64,000 nucleotides of DNA from Lepeophtheirus salmonis (taxonomy: Eukaryota > Arthropoda > Copepoda > Siphonostomatoida > Caligidae): NCBI RefSeq assembly GCF_016086655.4, contig NC_052134.2, positions 3,596,001 to 3,660,000 of the forward strand. The letters run 5' to 3'. A program made the position numbers and the translations under genes. Below are positions 12,166-24,989 of the stretch, in pieces. Positions within the stretch are counted from its first letter, which is position 1, and the number at the start of each line of letters is the position of its first letter. The notes beneath the pieces are model-generated. The model saw only the letters and a program-made list of their open reading frames with translations. It did not search any database and was not told the origin of the DNA.

Positions 12166-13254
12166 AAGTATGCATCATTGCACATCTAACATGCATGAAC
12201 ACTCTACACACAATTTATTTCTAAGAACTTTGCATAAAATTATAACTTTAAGAATTATCCCCCTTTGAAATGAAGAGTTGCTGTGGTTTAAAATGTATAT
12301 TGTATGTTTCAGAGAAAATGCCTTGTAAGTAATTTTTCGTGCATTCCTATATTAATGAATCATTGTATTTTCACTCCAACAAACAAATTCACATTTTAAA
12401 TCACATAACCTCTTTATTTTGAATGGGATAATTTTGTAGATTTGGAGTAGACGTGGGCTGATATATCTGGTCAAAATAGGAAATAGGTCAAAATGTCTAA
12501 TATTTGCATCGTATTGGTATGGGAGAACATTCTTAGAAATTTCGATATTTGCTCTGCAAGTTGGAGAAAGGGAGAAAATCAAAAGTATAATTTTTTCTTC
12601 ATTTTTCTATAGCCAGGGTATGCATAACACTCAAATTTATTGCACTTAGATGAATGAATGAAGCAATTTAAACTATATTCATATGTGTTATATGATAGGT
12701 TGAGGAAAAGTAATTCCGTATTTTCCGCTCAGTTTTGAAATATGTAAATCTTGTTTAAAATTTGTCACATCGGATCATAACACATGTCGTTATAGAGGTG
12801 TGAGTCTATATTAGAAACATTGACAGTATTGCCCTTGGCCGATTCAGTAGTGAGCTATCTTGCGTCGAGTATGGAGGTATCAAAGAAATAAATTCGCCAT
12901 ATTACCTTCCATTTAATTGAGTGACCCTTCGAAGTTCTAATTATCCGAATAAACTCAAAAAAGGGGAGATCCTTCTCTTCATCCGTCAAATATTCTTCAC
13001 TTAGCGTTCCTACACTTGACGTACCGAATTTATTTCCTTATCATTAAAAGGTTGTAAGAATTGGATTTCAACTTTGTGCTGTTGCTGTCTCCAATTTCGA
13101 GATAGAAAGATAAAGTATGAGGTGCGGGAAAACTTATAAGGGATCCTCATAATTTTTTTAATGATATCGAATTGGAAAATATTTGTCCATATCTATTTTA
13201 AAGATATGCAAAGTTCTTAGAAGTACATTGTATTTACATTTTTTGTTCCAAAAT

Positions 13255-13445
13255 TATAAATGCAAGTCCTCGTTGGACTAAAACTAGAATTGACGATCGA
13301 TATCAGATTAACTTCTCCCTACGTCCTTCCAGCTAAATAAATAGAAAGGTTTGTATTTATTTCCTTCTTCCCCTGCTCGTAGCTGCTAATCAAACGTCAT
13401 TATAGCTTAACTGTCAGAGTGACCTGATTAATTATCAGTTTATTT
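13255..13445 (+). repeat. SINE-like repeat copy
   Basis: AAGTCCTCGTTGGACTAAAA, GACGATCGATATCAGATTAA, a TATTTATTTCCTTCTTCCCC tract, GTAGCTGCTAATCAAACGTC and CTGTCAGAGTGACCTGATTA match the family in order. Confidence 0.55.
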
Positions 13446-13527
13446 TTTTAATATACAACAAGTAATACTAGGTCCATAGATGAAAATAGAAAAATTATAG
13501 CGTAAAAAAACGAGAAGAAACAGTGAG

Positions 13528-13685
13528 GATTTATGGCTGAGTTATATGTGTAATTCCTAATTGGACTCCGAGCAGAATCGAACATTAACATGTGGCACTA
13601 GTTCATGCAAGTATCCTTACTAGAAACAAAATTGGATTTGTGTCTATTTCCTTCCTGTGTCCCGGATGTATATGATGCAGAAATC
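13528..13685 (+). repeat. SINE-like repeat copy with tRNA-like A and B boxes
   Basis: TGGCTGAGTTA at 13534-13544 fits a Pol III A box, and AGAATCGAACATT at 13574-13586 is close to a B box. Between them is AATTCCTAATTGGACTCCGA, the family core. The tail TGTGTCTATTTCCTTCCTGT follows. Confidence 0.5.
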
Positions 13686-16363
13686 ACTCATTTGTATCAC
13701 AATTATGTCAATTCCATTTATAAGTTGGACTTCGTGATATACGGTCTATACGGCGAATTATAAAAACTGGACACTTCAAGCTCAAGCCTGATTTATCAAA
13801 AAAAACTACTGAGTCACTTGTTATTGGAAAACAAGTGGAACATGATCCTAGACTGGTAAAGATAATGTGCTTCTCTTTTCTAGATATTTTGGTCCACGTA
13901 ATGGTATATAAATAGTTATTCGGAGCTGTTATGTGATTATGTGTTTTACAAAATATAAAACAAACCTCTTAACTTCGGTAGACTTATGTTGAAATATCTT
14001 ACTATCATTGAAATTCACAATTGATTGGGAATCCTTCTCCAAACAGCCAAATTGCTTATCACCATATTGGGATATTAATCGCGCAAAAATTGAGGATCTC
14101 AACACAAATAAATAAATTATTATATGTTTTCCATACTATATAATTATAAGTTGTTTTACTGAAAACAATAGTTCAAATGTAACTAAATAATAGTAAGATT
14201 GTTTAGTATTGATTGAAAAAATAATAAAGTATCATTGATATTCTTCAAAATTGGCATTCCCTATTTATGAGTTCTCCGTTATTTTATTGATTAATTCGGT
14301 TTTATTTTGGACATGTAAATGTTATTTTGTTATTGTGATTGTCGTCAGGCGATAAAAAATTTCAAACGCCTTCCTATTATTAGTTGTAGAACTTTTATTG
14401 GTCTGTATTGCAAACTATTACAAGTAATAGAAGTCTTTAGAAAATGTGATTTTATGAGTATTATTCAAGTATTTACTAAAATATATATATCTCTTTCAGG
14501 AGAGATAAGTAAAAATCACACTTATTTAATACATCATTTTCAGTTCTGTAAGCAAGATAAACTCTTTATCAACATAAATTAAAAATTAAAATCTAGTTGT
14601 AAGTTTATTATTTATCACATGAGCGTTTCACGTTAAGTAAAAATAATATCCACTTATTTTTAAAATATAATTGAATATAATATTAAGATAGCGGTATATA
14701 TCCCGTATTGAAAGAAAAGGAAAAATATTCACAAATGATTAGATGAAGTTGTTCAAACATACAACAACAAGGCAACCAATACTAATAGTTGTGAAGAATA
14801 ATATATTCATAAACGTAGATAGATGGTCACCTATTTTTTTTTTTTTTCATACCTACATTGGTATAGTATGAAAATAAAATGTAATTCCCCCTTTATATGA
14901 TGCCAGGCCCAGTTTACAAGTAGCAAATCTTACATTTTGAGTTAGATTCCTTATAACGTTAGAGCAAAATACAAGTAGGGGCCAGCATTTTCGACACATT
15001 TGTTACGTCATTAAAATGGGCTAGCTTACTTCTGTCAAATTATAAAATTCGTGAGCAACACACCTTTATTATCCGCCACCTTGGGCTTAATACATACATT
15101 AACGATAATTTTAAGAAAAGTTCAAGAACCAACAACAGTAGGTTTTATTTTCAACTTTTTTCCAATTTCAATTACGGGTAGTATGGAAAAATTGCTTTGG
15201 GGTATAAAAATTACCTATTCAAAATTTAAGTCGCATATCTCGATCAAATTATGAAAACCCCAAAAACTCTTTACTTAGTGAATATAGATACTAACAATAT
15301 ATTTTTAGTTATTTTGGATGAAATAGTTTTGATAGACATTTTTCTAACTTATAAAAAGAATAATAATTTTTTCTTCTAAAATTGTCTTAATGAGTAAAAT
15401 GAGATAAAAATTTGGGAAGATTTGATGATCCACGCATCATCTTTTTTTGTACGTTTGCTTTTTGTCACTTTTTGCTCCATAGTTTAGCTTCAGAAAAAAA
15501 ACTTTAAAAATATTTTTGTTAGTTGGTATAATGTCCATCTTCCTTAATTTATATCAAATAAGGATTAATTCTGTTTTTTTAATTTTAATGACCAAGAAAA
15601 TAACTTTTGTCTCCTTTCAAACTTTGAACTAGATGTCCTCCCCAAAGTTTATTAGAAATACAAATTTATACCATAACGCTTGTACGACTGATGTTGGACT
15701 TACACAACGCGATTTAATAGCGACGTCATAATATATGATTGGTTGCATGCTTTAATCAACATCTGTCTGTCTTGTCCAGCAAACAGGACGATACCTCAAA
15801 TTGAAAATTCTTACCTTTTATTTATATTAGCCTTGGTTCTACCTAAAGATGACCTCATAGTAAAATAAAACTTTGAATACCTTACCTAATCCCAAGCCGT
15901 AATCGAAATTTGACAAAAGTTGAAAAACAAAAGGGCTTAAGAAGCAGTCCTAAGTACCAATAGGGCATATCCTAAGACAGGAACAGAACAAAGAATTTGG
16001 GACTGACACAACGCTACCGGCAGATCCTATTTTTTAGAAATGTACTTCAGTCCCTGGGATGTATAAGCACTTAGCGACTTAACGTTTGGCCTGAATGTGA
16101 AACACCATTCAATTCCATTAAAAACCTATAATAACTTATAACCTATATGAAAATAATAATTTATACGAAAAAAGTAATATCATTTTCCACTGGAACATAA
16201 ATTCTGAATATATAATACATAAATTCTTTAACTTATAATAGATGAAAAGTATGAATACACATTAAAATATGGGAGCTATCCTTTTTAAAGAATGACTATG
16301 TATATGGGTATGTTCAATTCAAAATATACTACATACAAGTAAATTGGTGCACATTGTACGTAC
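13686..16363. other. No gene recognised
   Basis: AT-rich DNA. The stretch 15660-16040 is somewhat GC-richer (ACACAACGCGATTTAATAGC; GACACAACGCTACCGGCAG) and may hold an undefined element. An open stretch at 14319-14582 has no recognisable domain. Confidence 0.35.
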
Positions 16364-16650
16364 TAGGGTTTCTCTCCCGAGATCGTGGGATACAACTCCA
16401 AGCTTTATCAAAATTAAATGACGTTAGAAATGTCGAAAAACAGGACTCATTGGCTCTAGAAAACTAATCAGAGCACAATGAGGGATAATCAAAAAAAATG
16501 GAGAAAATGAGAATTGGGAAAATTAACCAAAAAAAACAACAACATTTCTTCTTAAATATAAAATGAATCATTTAAATTTGGGGGTATTTATTATTTACTA
16601 ACGGGATCCCGTAATTCAAAAGTTTGTTTCCCGGGAAATCAAAAACCCTT
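16364..16650. mobile_element. Short non-autonomous element (hAT-type MITE)
   Basis: A 287-bp unit with inverted ends: left TAGGGTTTCTCTCCCGAGA; right, reverse-complemented, AAGGGTTTTTGATTTCCCGG. The flanking 8-mers GTACGTAC and GTACGAAA match at six of eight positions, compatible with a decayed 8-bp hAT target duplication. The interior is AT-rich, has no coding sequence, and includes GGGATCCCG near the right end. Confidence 0.6.
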
Positions 16651-17592
16651 GTACGAAAAAAATATATTGTCTGTCTAAAAATAGGGTGTTTTTTTTATAC
16701 TTGACAACTTAATTACAAATGAGGGACTCTTGATTATGATTCATGGTCGTATATGAAATTATTATGAACTCTACATTATATAATTATCATTTTGTTGATG
16801 GCTACTTCACAATTTTATAATGTGCTCAATTAAGAAAAAAACAATGTTGAACAAAAATCAAGAAAGATTTTTTTTTTTTTTTACAACATTTGATTGACCT
16901 GTTTTAATTTAATTATTATTTTTGAATAGCATATATATTCAACTTTTAATTTTTTCATTGTAACGATGCATTTTTAATTTGAGTTATAATCTGTATCAAA
17001 ATAAAATAGTAATTATTTAAATTTAAATATTTATAGAACGTTAGATTTGTCATACTTTTTTATTTTGTTAGAAAGCTCGTAGAGAAAAAATAACATGCAA
17101 AACAGTACATATTTTCCCTTAAATCCTTTCAAGTTTTGCTCTTAATCCTTTGTAATTTGTATACATTGTAGACTTTTTACAGTGTAAAGTTTTTAATATA
17201 TTGCAGACCTTCTTCAGTTTAATTATTTTGGAAGTAATACTATAGAGATAGCTGGAAAGTCTGTGAAGTTATTATAAATTCTCCATCCTAAGACGTTTTC
17301 CTAGTTACTTTAATGCCTAAAGCATTTCATTTATTACATTTGAAAAAGGAGGAAAAGTAGTCATTAAAAGGTTAAACGGGATTAATGAATGTCTTTTTGG
17401 CCTTTAATGACTTCAATTTCCTCTTATTTTTTAAACATTTTCTTTGATAATCCCTAAAAGTCTATGTAAGATTAAATATAATTTATCTACTTATGTGACG
17501 TCAGATTTGAAGAAAATAGGTATCTTTTGTCCCATATTTTTTTCTCGTTAAAATCTTATGAAATATTCTTATTTATTGATGTTTTTTTACAG
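16651..17592. other. AT-rich; probable intron or upstream sequence
   Basis: Nothing recognisable is seen. Because the exon at 17593 starts in the middle of a codon, at least part of this stretch must be intron of the gene that continues to 23314. Confidence 0.45.
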
Positions 17593-20500
17593 CTTCTCAT
17601 CATCAAAAACGTCATTCTGCCTCAGGTCAAGATGGTGGAAGCAACACATTATCCGAGCCCACAATCCAAGTTCGTCGAAAGTCATCTCCATCACTGAATC
17701 CCAATGCTTCGGAGGACACTGCTTCTTCACCAACCTCTAAAAAGACTAATCGACGAAGGAAAAAGTCCAATGAAGATCCAAACGAAACACTTTTGACGGT
17801 ATTTTTTTTCCTTATTGATATAAAAAGTTGTTAAATGTTTTTAAATACTAATAATTAATCAATATATTCATTGGGGTTTCCTTTCTACTTATATAAAGCA
17901 TCCTGTTATACACTGAATACTTTTTGTGTTTGAAAAATCATTTGGCTTTAAGTAAAATTACATTGTATATCCTCATAATGCTTTATTTGATATTTGGCCA
18001 CAAGAAGACAGACTAAATATTTTATATAAAAAGGGGGACTTATCATATATTTCATGTCTTGTGTATTTTTCTTGTGGTAGATGATTATGAGATTAACTTT
18101 TATATGGTCATATTTTATATTAGGGATATTTATCAATGAAACTCGTGACCCAAGGTTCCCGATAATTTTATTGTCAAAATGACACATATTCCACCTCAAT
18201 TAAGAGGCATCTCTCAGTCAAATCTATATGTATAATATGTAGATTCTTGAAAGAAAGTACATCTTTAAAAAACTGAACATGAGCAAAAAGAGACTTGTCA
18301 ACACCAGAGCAAGTTAGATTTTTTTTTCAAATTGAGTCTGGATTAGATTTGTATTCATCGGTAAAATATTTTTCTTCATCCTTTGGAGTCACAGCAAACT
18401 GTACTTAAAGCAGCATACTTGCATCGTCACAATGAAATAATTATTCGTGGATGGATTTTATTTAAAAGGCCATAACATCAGGGCCTAACTAGGCCAATAT
18501 GTATATATCTTAAAGATCAAAAAAGCGTATTAGCTTCGACAATAGACATGCTATATTTTCTCCTCAGCCTCTGTAAACAAATTAAAGTTTAAAGATAGGA
18601 AGGAGATGTTTTAAGTTTTTTTTAGCTGACGATCGCAGTGAGTTTTTAAACGTGTTTTAGAAGCATTTGAATACAAAGCCTGTCAGCAATAGAAATATGT
18701 CTATGAAATATTGGGCAGTATTTAGATTAGGGGGGGGGCTTATTTTTAAATGTGCAAAATATTAGAGATATTTAGGGTCTCAAACATGTTCCTTATGGAA
18801 CCATTTTGAAAAATAATATTTAGAGGCAACTCAATTCCCCAAAAGTTTTAAAAATTTAACAACTTAAAAAAGGAAGTTTTTCTTTTATATCACCTATACA
18901 CAGCTCTTTTATCAAAATAAAACATTTAGATCAACAAAATGTTTTATTTTACTATTACTAAGTATCAGATCAAAAGGCTGTGTTTATTTTAGAAGATACA
19001 AATAAACCCATGAACCAGAATATTGATCAACTTGCCCTTAATAGAGGCATAATTCGCTGAAAACGAATAGAGTTTTGACTTGCAAAGGCTATTAAACTGA
19101 AGACAGACTTTCAAAGTAACTTTAGCTTTCGTAATTCTTTGGGATGATTCATGGTGTTATATGGAAAACTGTCGTTTATATATCAAAATGACTTCTAATG
19201 TAAATTGTTTCACAATGCATTCACAATTGAATTTAAATCTGAATGTATAATATTTCTGAGATGTTAATAATAAAAAGGCGCATTGGGGCTAAAAATTTGG
19301 ACTTTATGACATATGAAGACGGTATTTAAAGTTTTTTGAACAGCAATTAAAATTTAAAATCAAGTAAAAGGTTTGACTCAAATTGAACAATTTTTATATG
19401 ATAAATAAAACTAAATAGTAAAATGATTCTACAACTACAATGCCCATTTTTTTGTCAGTAAATCCCCAACGATATATCTAGAGTTATTATGAGAAAATAC
19501 AAATATACTAACATTTCCTTTACTTCTCAACCGATTATTGAAAATCAAAATTGAATAAATGTGTTGACTAAAAAAAGGAAATTAGTTGTCAATTTATAAC
19601 AAAACTTAATAAGATATTTATGTACTTCAACACTAAAAATCCCTATAACGTCTAATTGCCAGTATCCGTCCTACATTATTACAAAAGTTTTTAAGAGGGT
19701 GTGGAGTGGATATTGACAAATAAACTCTATGGCATTTTTACTTTAGAAATACTTTTCTGATTATAGTTTCTTATAAAGGAATAGTTATCCAGTCTCAGTC
19801 AAAGAATCTATTAGTTGAATTATTGAATTTCAATAATCGGTTAGGAAAAAATAAAGGAAATATGAATAAACTTGCATTTTCCTCCTAAGTACTTTCGATA
19901 TAAGATAGCATAGATAAAACGTCTAATGTACATAGTACCTACATATATTTACGGGATGGGGATTTTACATCTGGGACAAGTTTAGACCTCAATATCTTTA
20001 CAGCTCTGAGATCTATGTTTATGAAAGTGTCCTCATCAGATTTAGCTGGCAAAACACTATAAGAAAAAATATAAAATTCTTGAGACGTCCTCCGAATACA
20101 AACGTCATGCAGCCATTATTGTGGGCCTCCTTGCCGAGTGCATTCCCAAAGATGCAAAAATTCCATAGATTATTATTTGAGAGAGCTTCAATTGATGTTA
20201 AGAAATACAGTGTTGTTCTAAAATTTTAAATCGGTGCAGTTTGTTAATATTGGTTAATTGGAACAGGATTTATTCCGGAAAAATCAACATTTGTAACAAC
20301 TTTTTTTGTGAAAAAAAAAATAGGCGTACCTTTATTTATAATTCTGACAAACAAACATTCTAAGTGGATATAACACAATCCTTACACATATCTGATATGG
20401 GTAAAAGAAAAAACAATAAGAAGAAAAACGACCAAATCATAGCTTTTTTCATTTTTTTTTTCTTTTATACACGTACCCAAAAGTCCGAATTAACGACCAT

Positions 20501-23314
20501 TGCCGGAAATATTAGCTAAAACGTCTAGTTTTTCTCTATTACACCTTCCAAATTTGTTGGTTTGGGTTTCCTGTTACATTTGTAAGAATATACTCTAACC
20601 TACACATAACTGATGATGGCCTCCACCTTAAAAGCCATGGGAAGATTCAGATCGGTGGCCACTACCCATTCCGTTTCTAACGTCGAGACTTGTGGGTTTT
20701 TATTTTTTAATTTTACTTCACACATTCTTAACAAAGGACTCACATATTTCACTAGTAGAAAATATGTGCTAACGTTTCTATTTCCTCACTACAAGATGTT
20801 AGTTATTTGACTTTTTCGTAACATTTGTAAAAAAATTATGTTTAAGAAAAGGACAAAGGCCAGGCTGGAGGATGTGGTTGGTTTGAGGTGTTGACTTTAC
20901 GATAGACCCCTACATATAAGAGCAAAAAATTTGTGAATCGCTTAATTAATTCTGCAAAATAAGTTATAATATACATCATTCAAAGATTCCCCAACTTGAA
21001 TATGATATAATGACATACTTTTCTTGATTATTTTTCAAGATTGTTTTTTTAACTCAGCACATTTCCTTTTGTATAAATTTACATAGATAATATGTATACG
21101 TGTGTCAAATAATTCTATACTTGTCTTAAGTGTTTTTTGTGAGAAACTGTTTAAATAATTTATTTTATTTTATTCCAAAGGCTCTATTACTTAAGAAACA
21201 TAGAACGTGAGGAATGTAAATAAAATGACTAGCTTTTTTTTTTTTTTATTCTTGACAATAAAAGTACTATTCTCATCATTTTACATTAGGGTACATTAAA
21301 CCGCCTAATGTTCTTAGATTGTTTGAGTTATTCTCTCAAATATGAAACTTGTTGATTAAAAGAATGTATGCAACAAAATTGAAGGTGTTCTTGGAGGGCC
21401 ACTGAGCACACCAGGGCCATAACATAAAATCCAAAACTGCCTTATGACTTTTCCTTAGTATCAATTTAAAACTATTGATGTGAATAAGACAAATAGTGTT
21501 GTGTCGATCATAATTTCTTCAATCCTGTCCACTTTAAAACTGGTTCTTCAATACAGCTAAATAACATCAATTCAAAGTGAAAAAACACCTCAATGACGTC
21601 ACGAGAGATTTAGTTTTTTTTCTTTTTCAAGGACTACAAAGTTTGACTACAGTAGACCCAACTAGACTGGACCTCAGTCCTTGATCTTAAATAGATCGAT
21701 ACAATACTAAACTCAAATACAAACATATTATGGAACGACGTAGATCAATGGACAAGGAGCTATGGATAAATTATACCCTTGAACTCAATCTGCGTAGTCC
21801 GATACTTGGTCGTGCCCTAAGACAGAAAAGTATATCTATATCGACTTTAAGGACAATTTTGTCAGATGGAGGAATGTGAATACTATAAAATTTATTTACA
21901 CTTAATCACTGCAACTCCATGTGACCAATTAAAGGAACGTTAAAAAAACATATTATGGTAGAATGCCAGTCATGACAAGGTTTAAGGAGAAAATTTAGAA
22001 TTTATTTTATGACCCCGTTTATAAATCAATATCATATTGAACAGCACAATGAAGTTCCAAGAGCAAAGATTAGAAGACAATGATTACTTGGCGCAGTTTA
22101 TTGATAATCTACATAGTGGCCATTTTGACAATCAATCGGTTATGGACAAATGCTGCTAATTAAGTGTGTTTGGTTTTTTTGTTTTTTGTTTTTTTTATGG
22201 TTTAGCTACTACTGATTTAGGACATAATTGATAAAATATAAAATCTAAACATTCAATAATTTAATTTCTCAGAGAATATAAGATAAAATTTATTACGAAT
22301 ATAAAAAGAAACTTTTCAAAGGAACGATTCAAGTTTAGGATAAGGCAGAATTTGTAGTGTATCCTCTTTTACCGACAGATAGAAATGACTAAGTGAGGGC
22401 GTCTGCAAGGCTAGGGTAATGCTACCACTGAGATTTTCAATGTTATAAGTATTACTGTCATCTATTGGCCCTATTTTAACTGCTTTTAGTATTTAATAGA
22501 AAATTAATAAATAATTTGTGGCAGTATTCGTCAATCGGTATTGGTCAAATTGTTTCTCAGTGCTGGTAGCGACACACATTGCAGCCATGAAGTACCACTA
22601 AATTACTAGTTACAGTTAAATATTATTACTTAGGTATGTTTGGAAACCTAATAATATCAAGAATGTACTTTCCATCTAATATTATTTATTTCATTTATTT
22701 AAGAAATCAAAATATATTTATTTTCTATTTAAAAAAAACAACACATTTCACTGACTGGTATAGTGGTTTACTCTCTCTCTCTCTCTCTGAGGCAGTGATA
22801 GTCATGTTATGCTCAAGTACATTGTACACATTCATATAATTAAAACAAAAACAGTATTTGAATAGAATAATTCGTTATCTTTATATTTTCCCATGACTAG
22901 GTAAACAAGATGGAACTCTTTAGTCGTCGTCGACTCTCCTCTCCGCCCAGCCTTCTCCAGGATCAGCAATTCCAACTTCTCGAGGGTATGATGGGTAATA
23001 GTGGACAAAAACACGGAGCAGAGAGCAATTCTAGTTCGAGAGGCTCCTCTGGTCACGGATCTCTTCAACAACTCGCCATTTCCGGCCTAAATCTCTCATC
23101 CACAGATATGAGGAATAACACCATACGATCCGGACATCAGGACATTGGAACGCTTTTTGCTGCGAATAATATCACTTACCAGGATCCCATTTCCATTAAT
23201 CTTGTGAATGCACCTGATAACTCAACGACCCAATGCGATTGTGGGCATATCAATTGTCCAATGTGCAATCTGATGATGAATTTAGAGCTTACAGATCCGG
23301 ATCTACTCAAATGA
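17593..23314 (+). CDS. Unidentified gene, last two coding exons
   Basis: Exon A (17593-17798) sits between TTTTTTTACAG and a GT donor. It starts with two bases of a split codon and encodes a polar, basic, Ser-rich stretch including QVRRKSSPSLNPNASED and KKTNRRRKKSNEDP. Exon B (22901-23314) starts after CATGACTAG in matching phase 0 and encodes 137 residues: FSRRRLSSPPSLLQDQQFQL, a Ser/Gly-rich middle, and a C-terminus CDCGHINCPMCNLMMNLELT followed by DPDLLK and a stop. The terminal CxCx5CxxC cluster could bind metal. Base composition is clearly richer than the surroundings and both splice phases agree, so the exons are very likely real. Earlier exons and the N-terminal domains were not found in the window. 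I do not recognise the family; the basic Ser-rich linker would suit a regulatory or nuclear protein, which is inference. Confidence 0.75.
17799..22900 (+). other. 5.1-kb intron of the unidentified gene
   Basis: Bounded by GT at 17799 and AG at 22899-22900. It contains a mariner N-terminal fragment near 20.1 kb, a G9 run at 18730-18738, a TGACGTCA at 21594-21601, a (CT)9 microsatellite at 22771-22788, and otherwise AT-rich DNA. A patch at 22390-22440 (GAGGGCGTCTGCAAGG) resembles the end of the MITE described at 35.0 kb. Confidence 0.6.
20077..20170 (+). pseudogene. Mariner transposase N-terminal fragment
   Basis: Encodes TSSEYKRHAAIIVGLLAEC then IPKDAKIP before a stop. This resembles the first helix-turn-helix start of louse-type mariner transposases (family pattern EYKRRAAIIAGLRAGxSPKEI). 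Only about 30 codons survive, and no ends were identified. It lies inside the 5.1-kb intron. Confidence 0.45.
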
Positions 23315-23459
23315 AATACTCTACTAGATACTTATAATTTATTTCATTCCTGGTCGTGTTCTTCGCCTGTTCAGCCAATGCTTTAAGATGATTTTTTTAA
23401 ATGTTCATGTAAAAAAAGTTTAATTGTATATATCTATGTACTACAAAGATACAGAAGCA

Positions 23460-23465
23460 AATAAA
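23460..23465 (+). other. Polyadenylation signal
   Basis: AATAAA 146 bp after the TGA of the unidentified gene, in an AT-rich 3' region. It fits a normal 3' UTR length. Confidence 0.55.
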
Positions 23466-24985
23466 AAAAATACATTATTTATTTTTTTAAAACTAAGTTT
23501 AGCTATGACGCTGTCGAATGAATGAAAATTATTTTAGCAATTTTATATTTTTAGTTCATTTGACAATCCGTCACAAAAGGGGAAAAATAAAGTGACTTCA
23601 ATATTTTCTACTTAATAATAATATGCATAACTATGGTTATCAAATTAAATAATTACCATGCTAATAGTATTTTTTAGATAATTTTTTCGTTCTTTTTTTT
23701 ATTATTATTTTTATTGTGTTTGTACATATATTTTAAAACTAAATAGATTACATGTTGTATGTCTTCAAGTTTCATGAGAGTTATAATTCTGAAAAAAAAA
23801 AATCGCTTCATTTTTCGCGAATTGAACTTGCATATTTTAGTATTTCATGTATAGTATATCCAAAATCTGTAGTTATTTTATCTTTTTCGTTTGATCTTTT
23901 TTCATATATATGTATATATTACAAATCATCTAACTTTTAATAAATGCTGAATTTATAATTATTACGAGTGTTGTTCCTTATTAAATCAATCTCAGTCAAA
24001 ATCACAGTTTTTGAATTTTCAATTTTATAGGACATCGAATAACATAGCCAAAAGGCGCATCCATGAAGTGTATATTTTCATACTAAAAAAACCGAGACCG
24101 ATAAAGCTGAACCGAAACCTTTGAAATGAAAGAACGGAGGCTGGGACTGACAGAACTGCTGAACCTGAACCGGGCACAACCTTGGATTATATTTTCTAGT
24201 AGCAATTTATATCAGAGACGTTTATGTTAAGAAGGAAAACTTCATCAGGGGCTGAATATGTATATTTACATGTGGCAGTTCGTCTTGAACTTGTCAAAGA
24301 TACTGAACTAACACAACATAAGTTCATAAGCCCATTGGTCAATATTTTTCCAAATTTTTACGGAAAAAAACTTAATTCATTAGATTTACATAGTCAAATG
24401 TATATTTATACCTACAAAAAGAGGGTTCTGATATGCTGGATATTAAAATCAAATAACTTAATAATATCCGTGATTTATGAATTTCACATACCTTATTTTT
24501 TTAAAGACATTTGACTATTTAAATCTGATAAATACTTTCTTTTCATAAAAATATGACAAATGGTTGACAAGTGGGCTTATTTTGTGTCATTTTTAAAGTT
24601 TATCAGTTCCTCTACCTATTTGTAGAGCGCGTGCTCGAACCTTTGATTATATGGTTCTAGTATTAATTTTTCAATATATGTGAGACTATCACAAGAAATC
24701 AACTCCTAAAAAATATGTGAAAAGGAGAAATAGCGCTTTTTATACTTTTAGCCATTTGTTTCATAAGAAAAGAAAAGACTATTCTTGTAAGATGAAATTT
24801 CACTACTTTTAGATAAAAGTTCTAAATACCGCAAAGAAAACTGTGTAGCTTAGAATCTTTCAATTCTATCGCCGCAATGGCCTCTTAAATATGGTACAGC
24901 ATGAAATTATATAATAAGGACGAATAAAAATTTATGTTGGTAAGATTAGATTCTTAACCACCTCATCTGTTTTGCTATATTTTAA
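23466..24985. other. No gene; GGTC-rich repeat fragment at 24.1 kb
   Basis: AT-rich DNA. At 24088-24182, words such as ACCGAGACCG, GAACCGAAACC and CTGAACCGGGCACAACC resemble the CGGTCC-rich repeat at 6.6 kb in inverted orientation. An open stretch at 24224-24514 has no domain support. Confidence 0.4.
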
Positions 24986-24989
24986 ATCC

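Noticed and set aside
14319..14582. 87-codon + strand open frame
   Set aside because: AT-driven composition, no domain, no splice or promoter signals.
22832..23071. Minus-strand frame over the last exon of the unidentified gene
   Set aside because: Antisense to a splice-bounded, phase-consistent + strand exon.
24224..24514. 96-codon + strand open frame next to the GGTC repeat
   Set aside because: Low-complexity Lys/Ile/Asn/Tyr composition expected by chance in AT-rich DNA.
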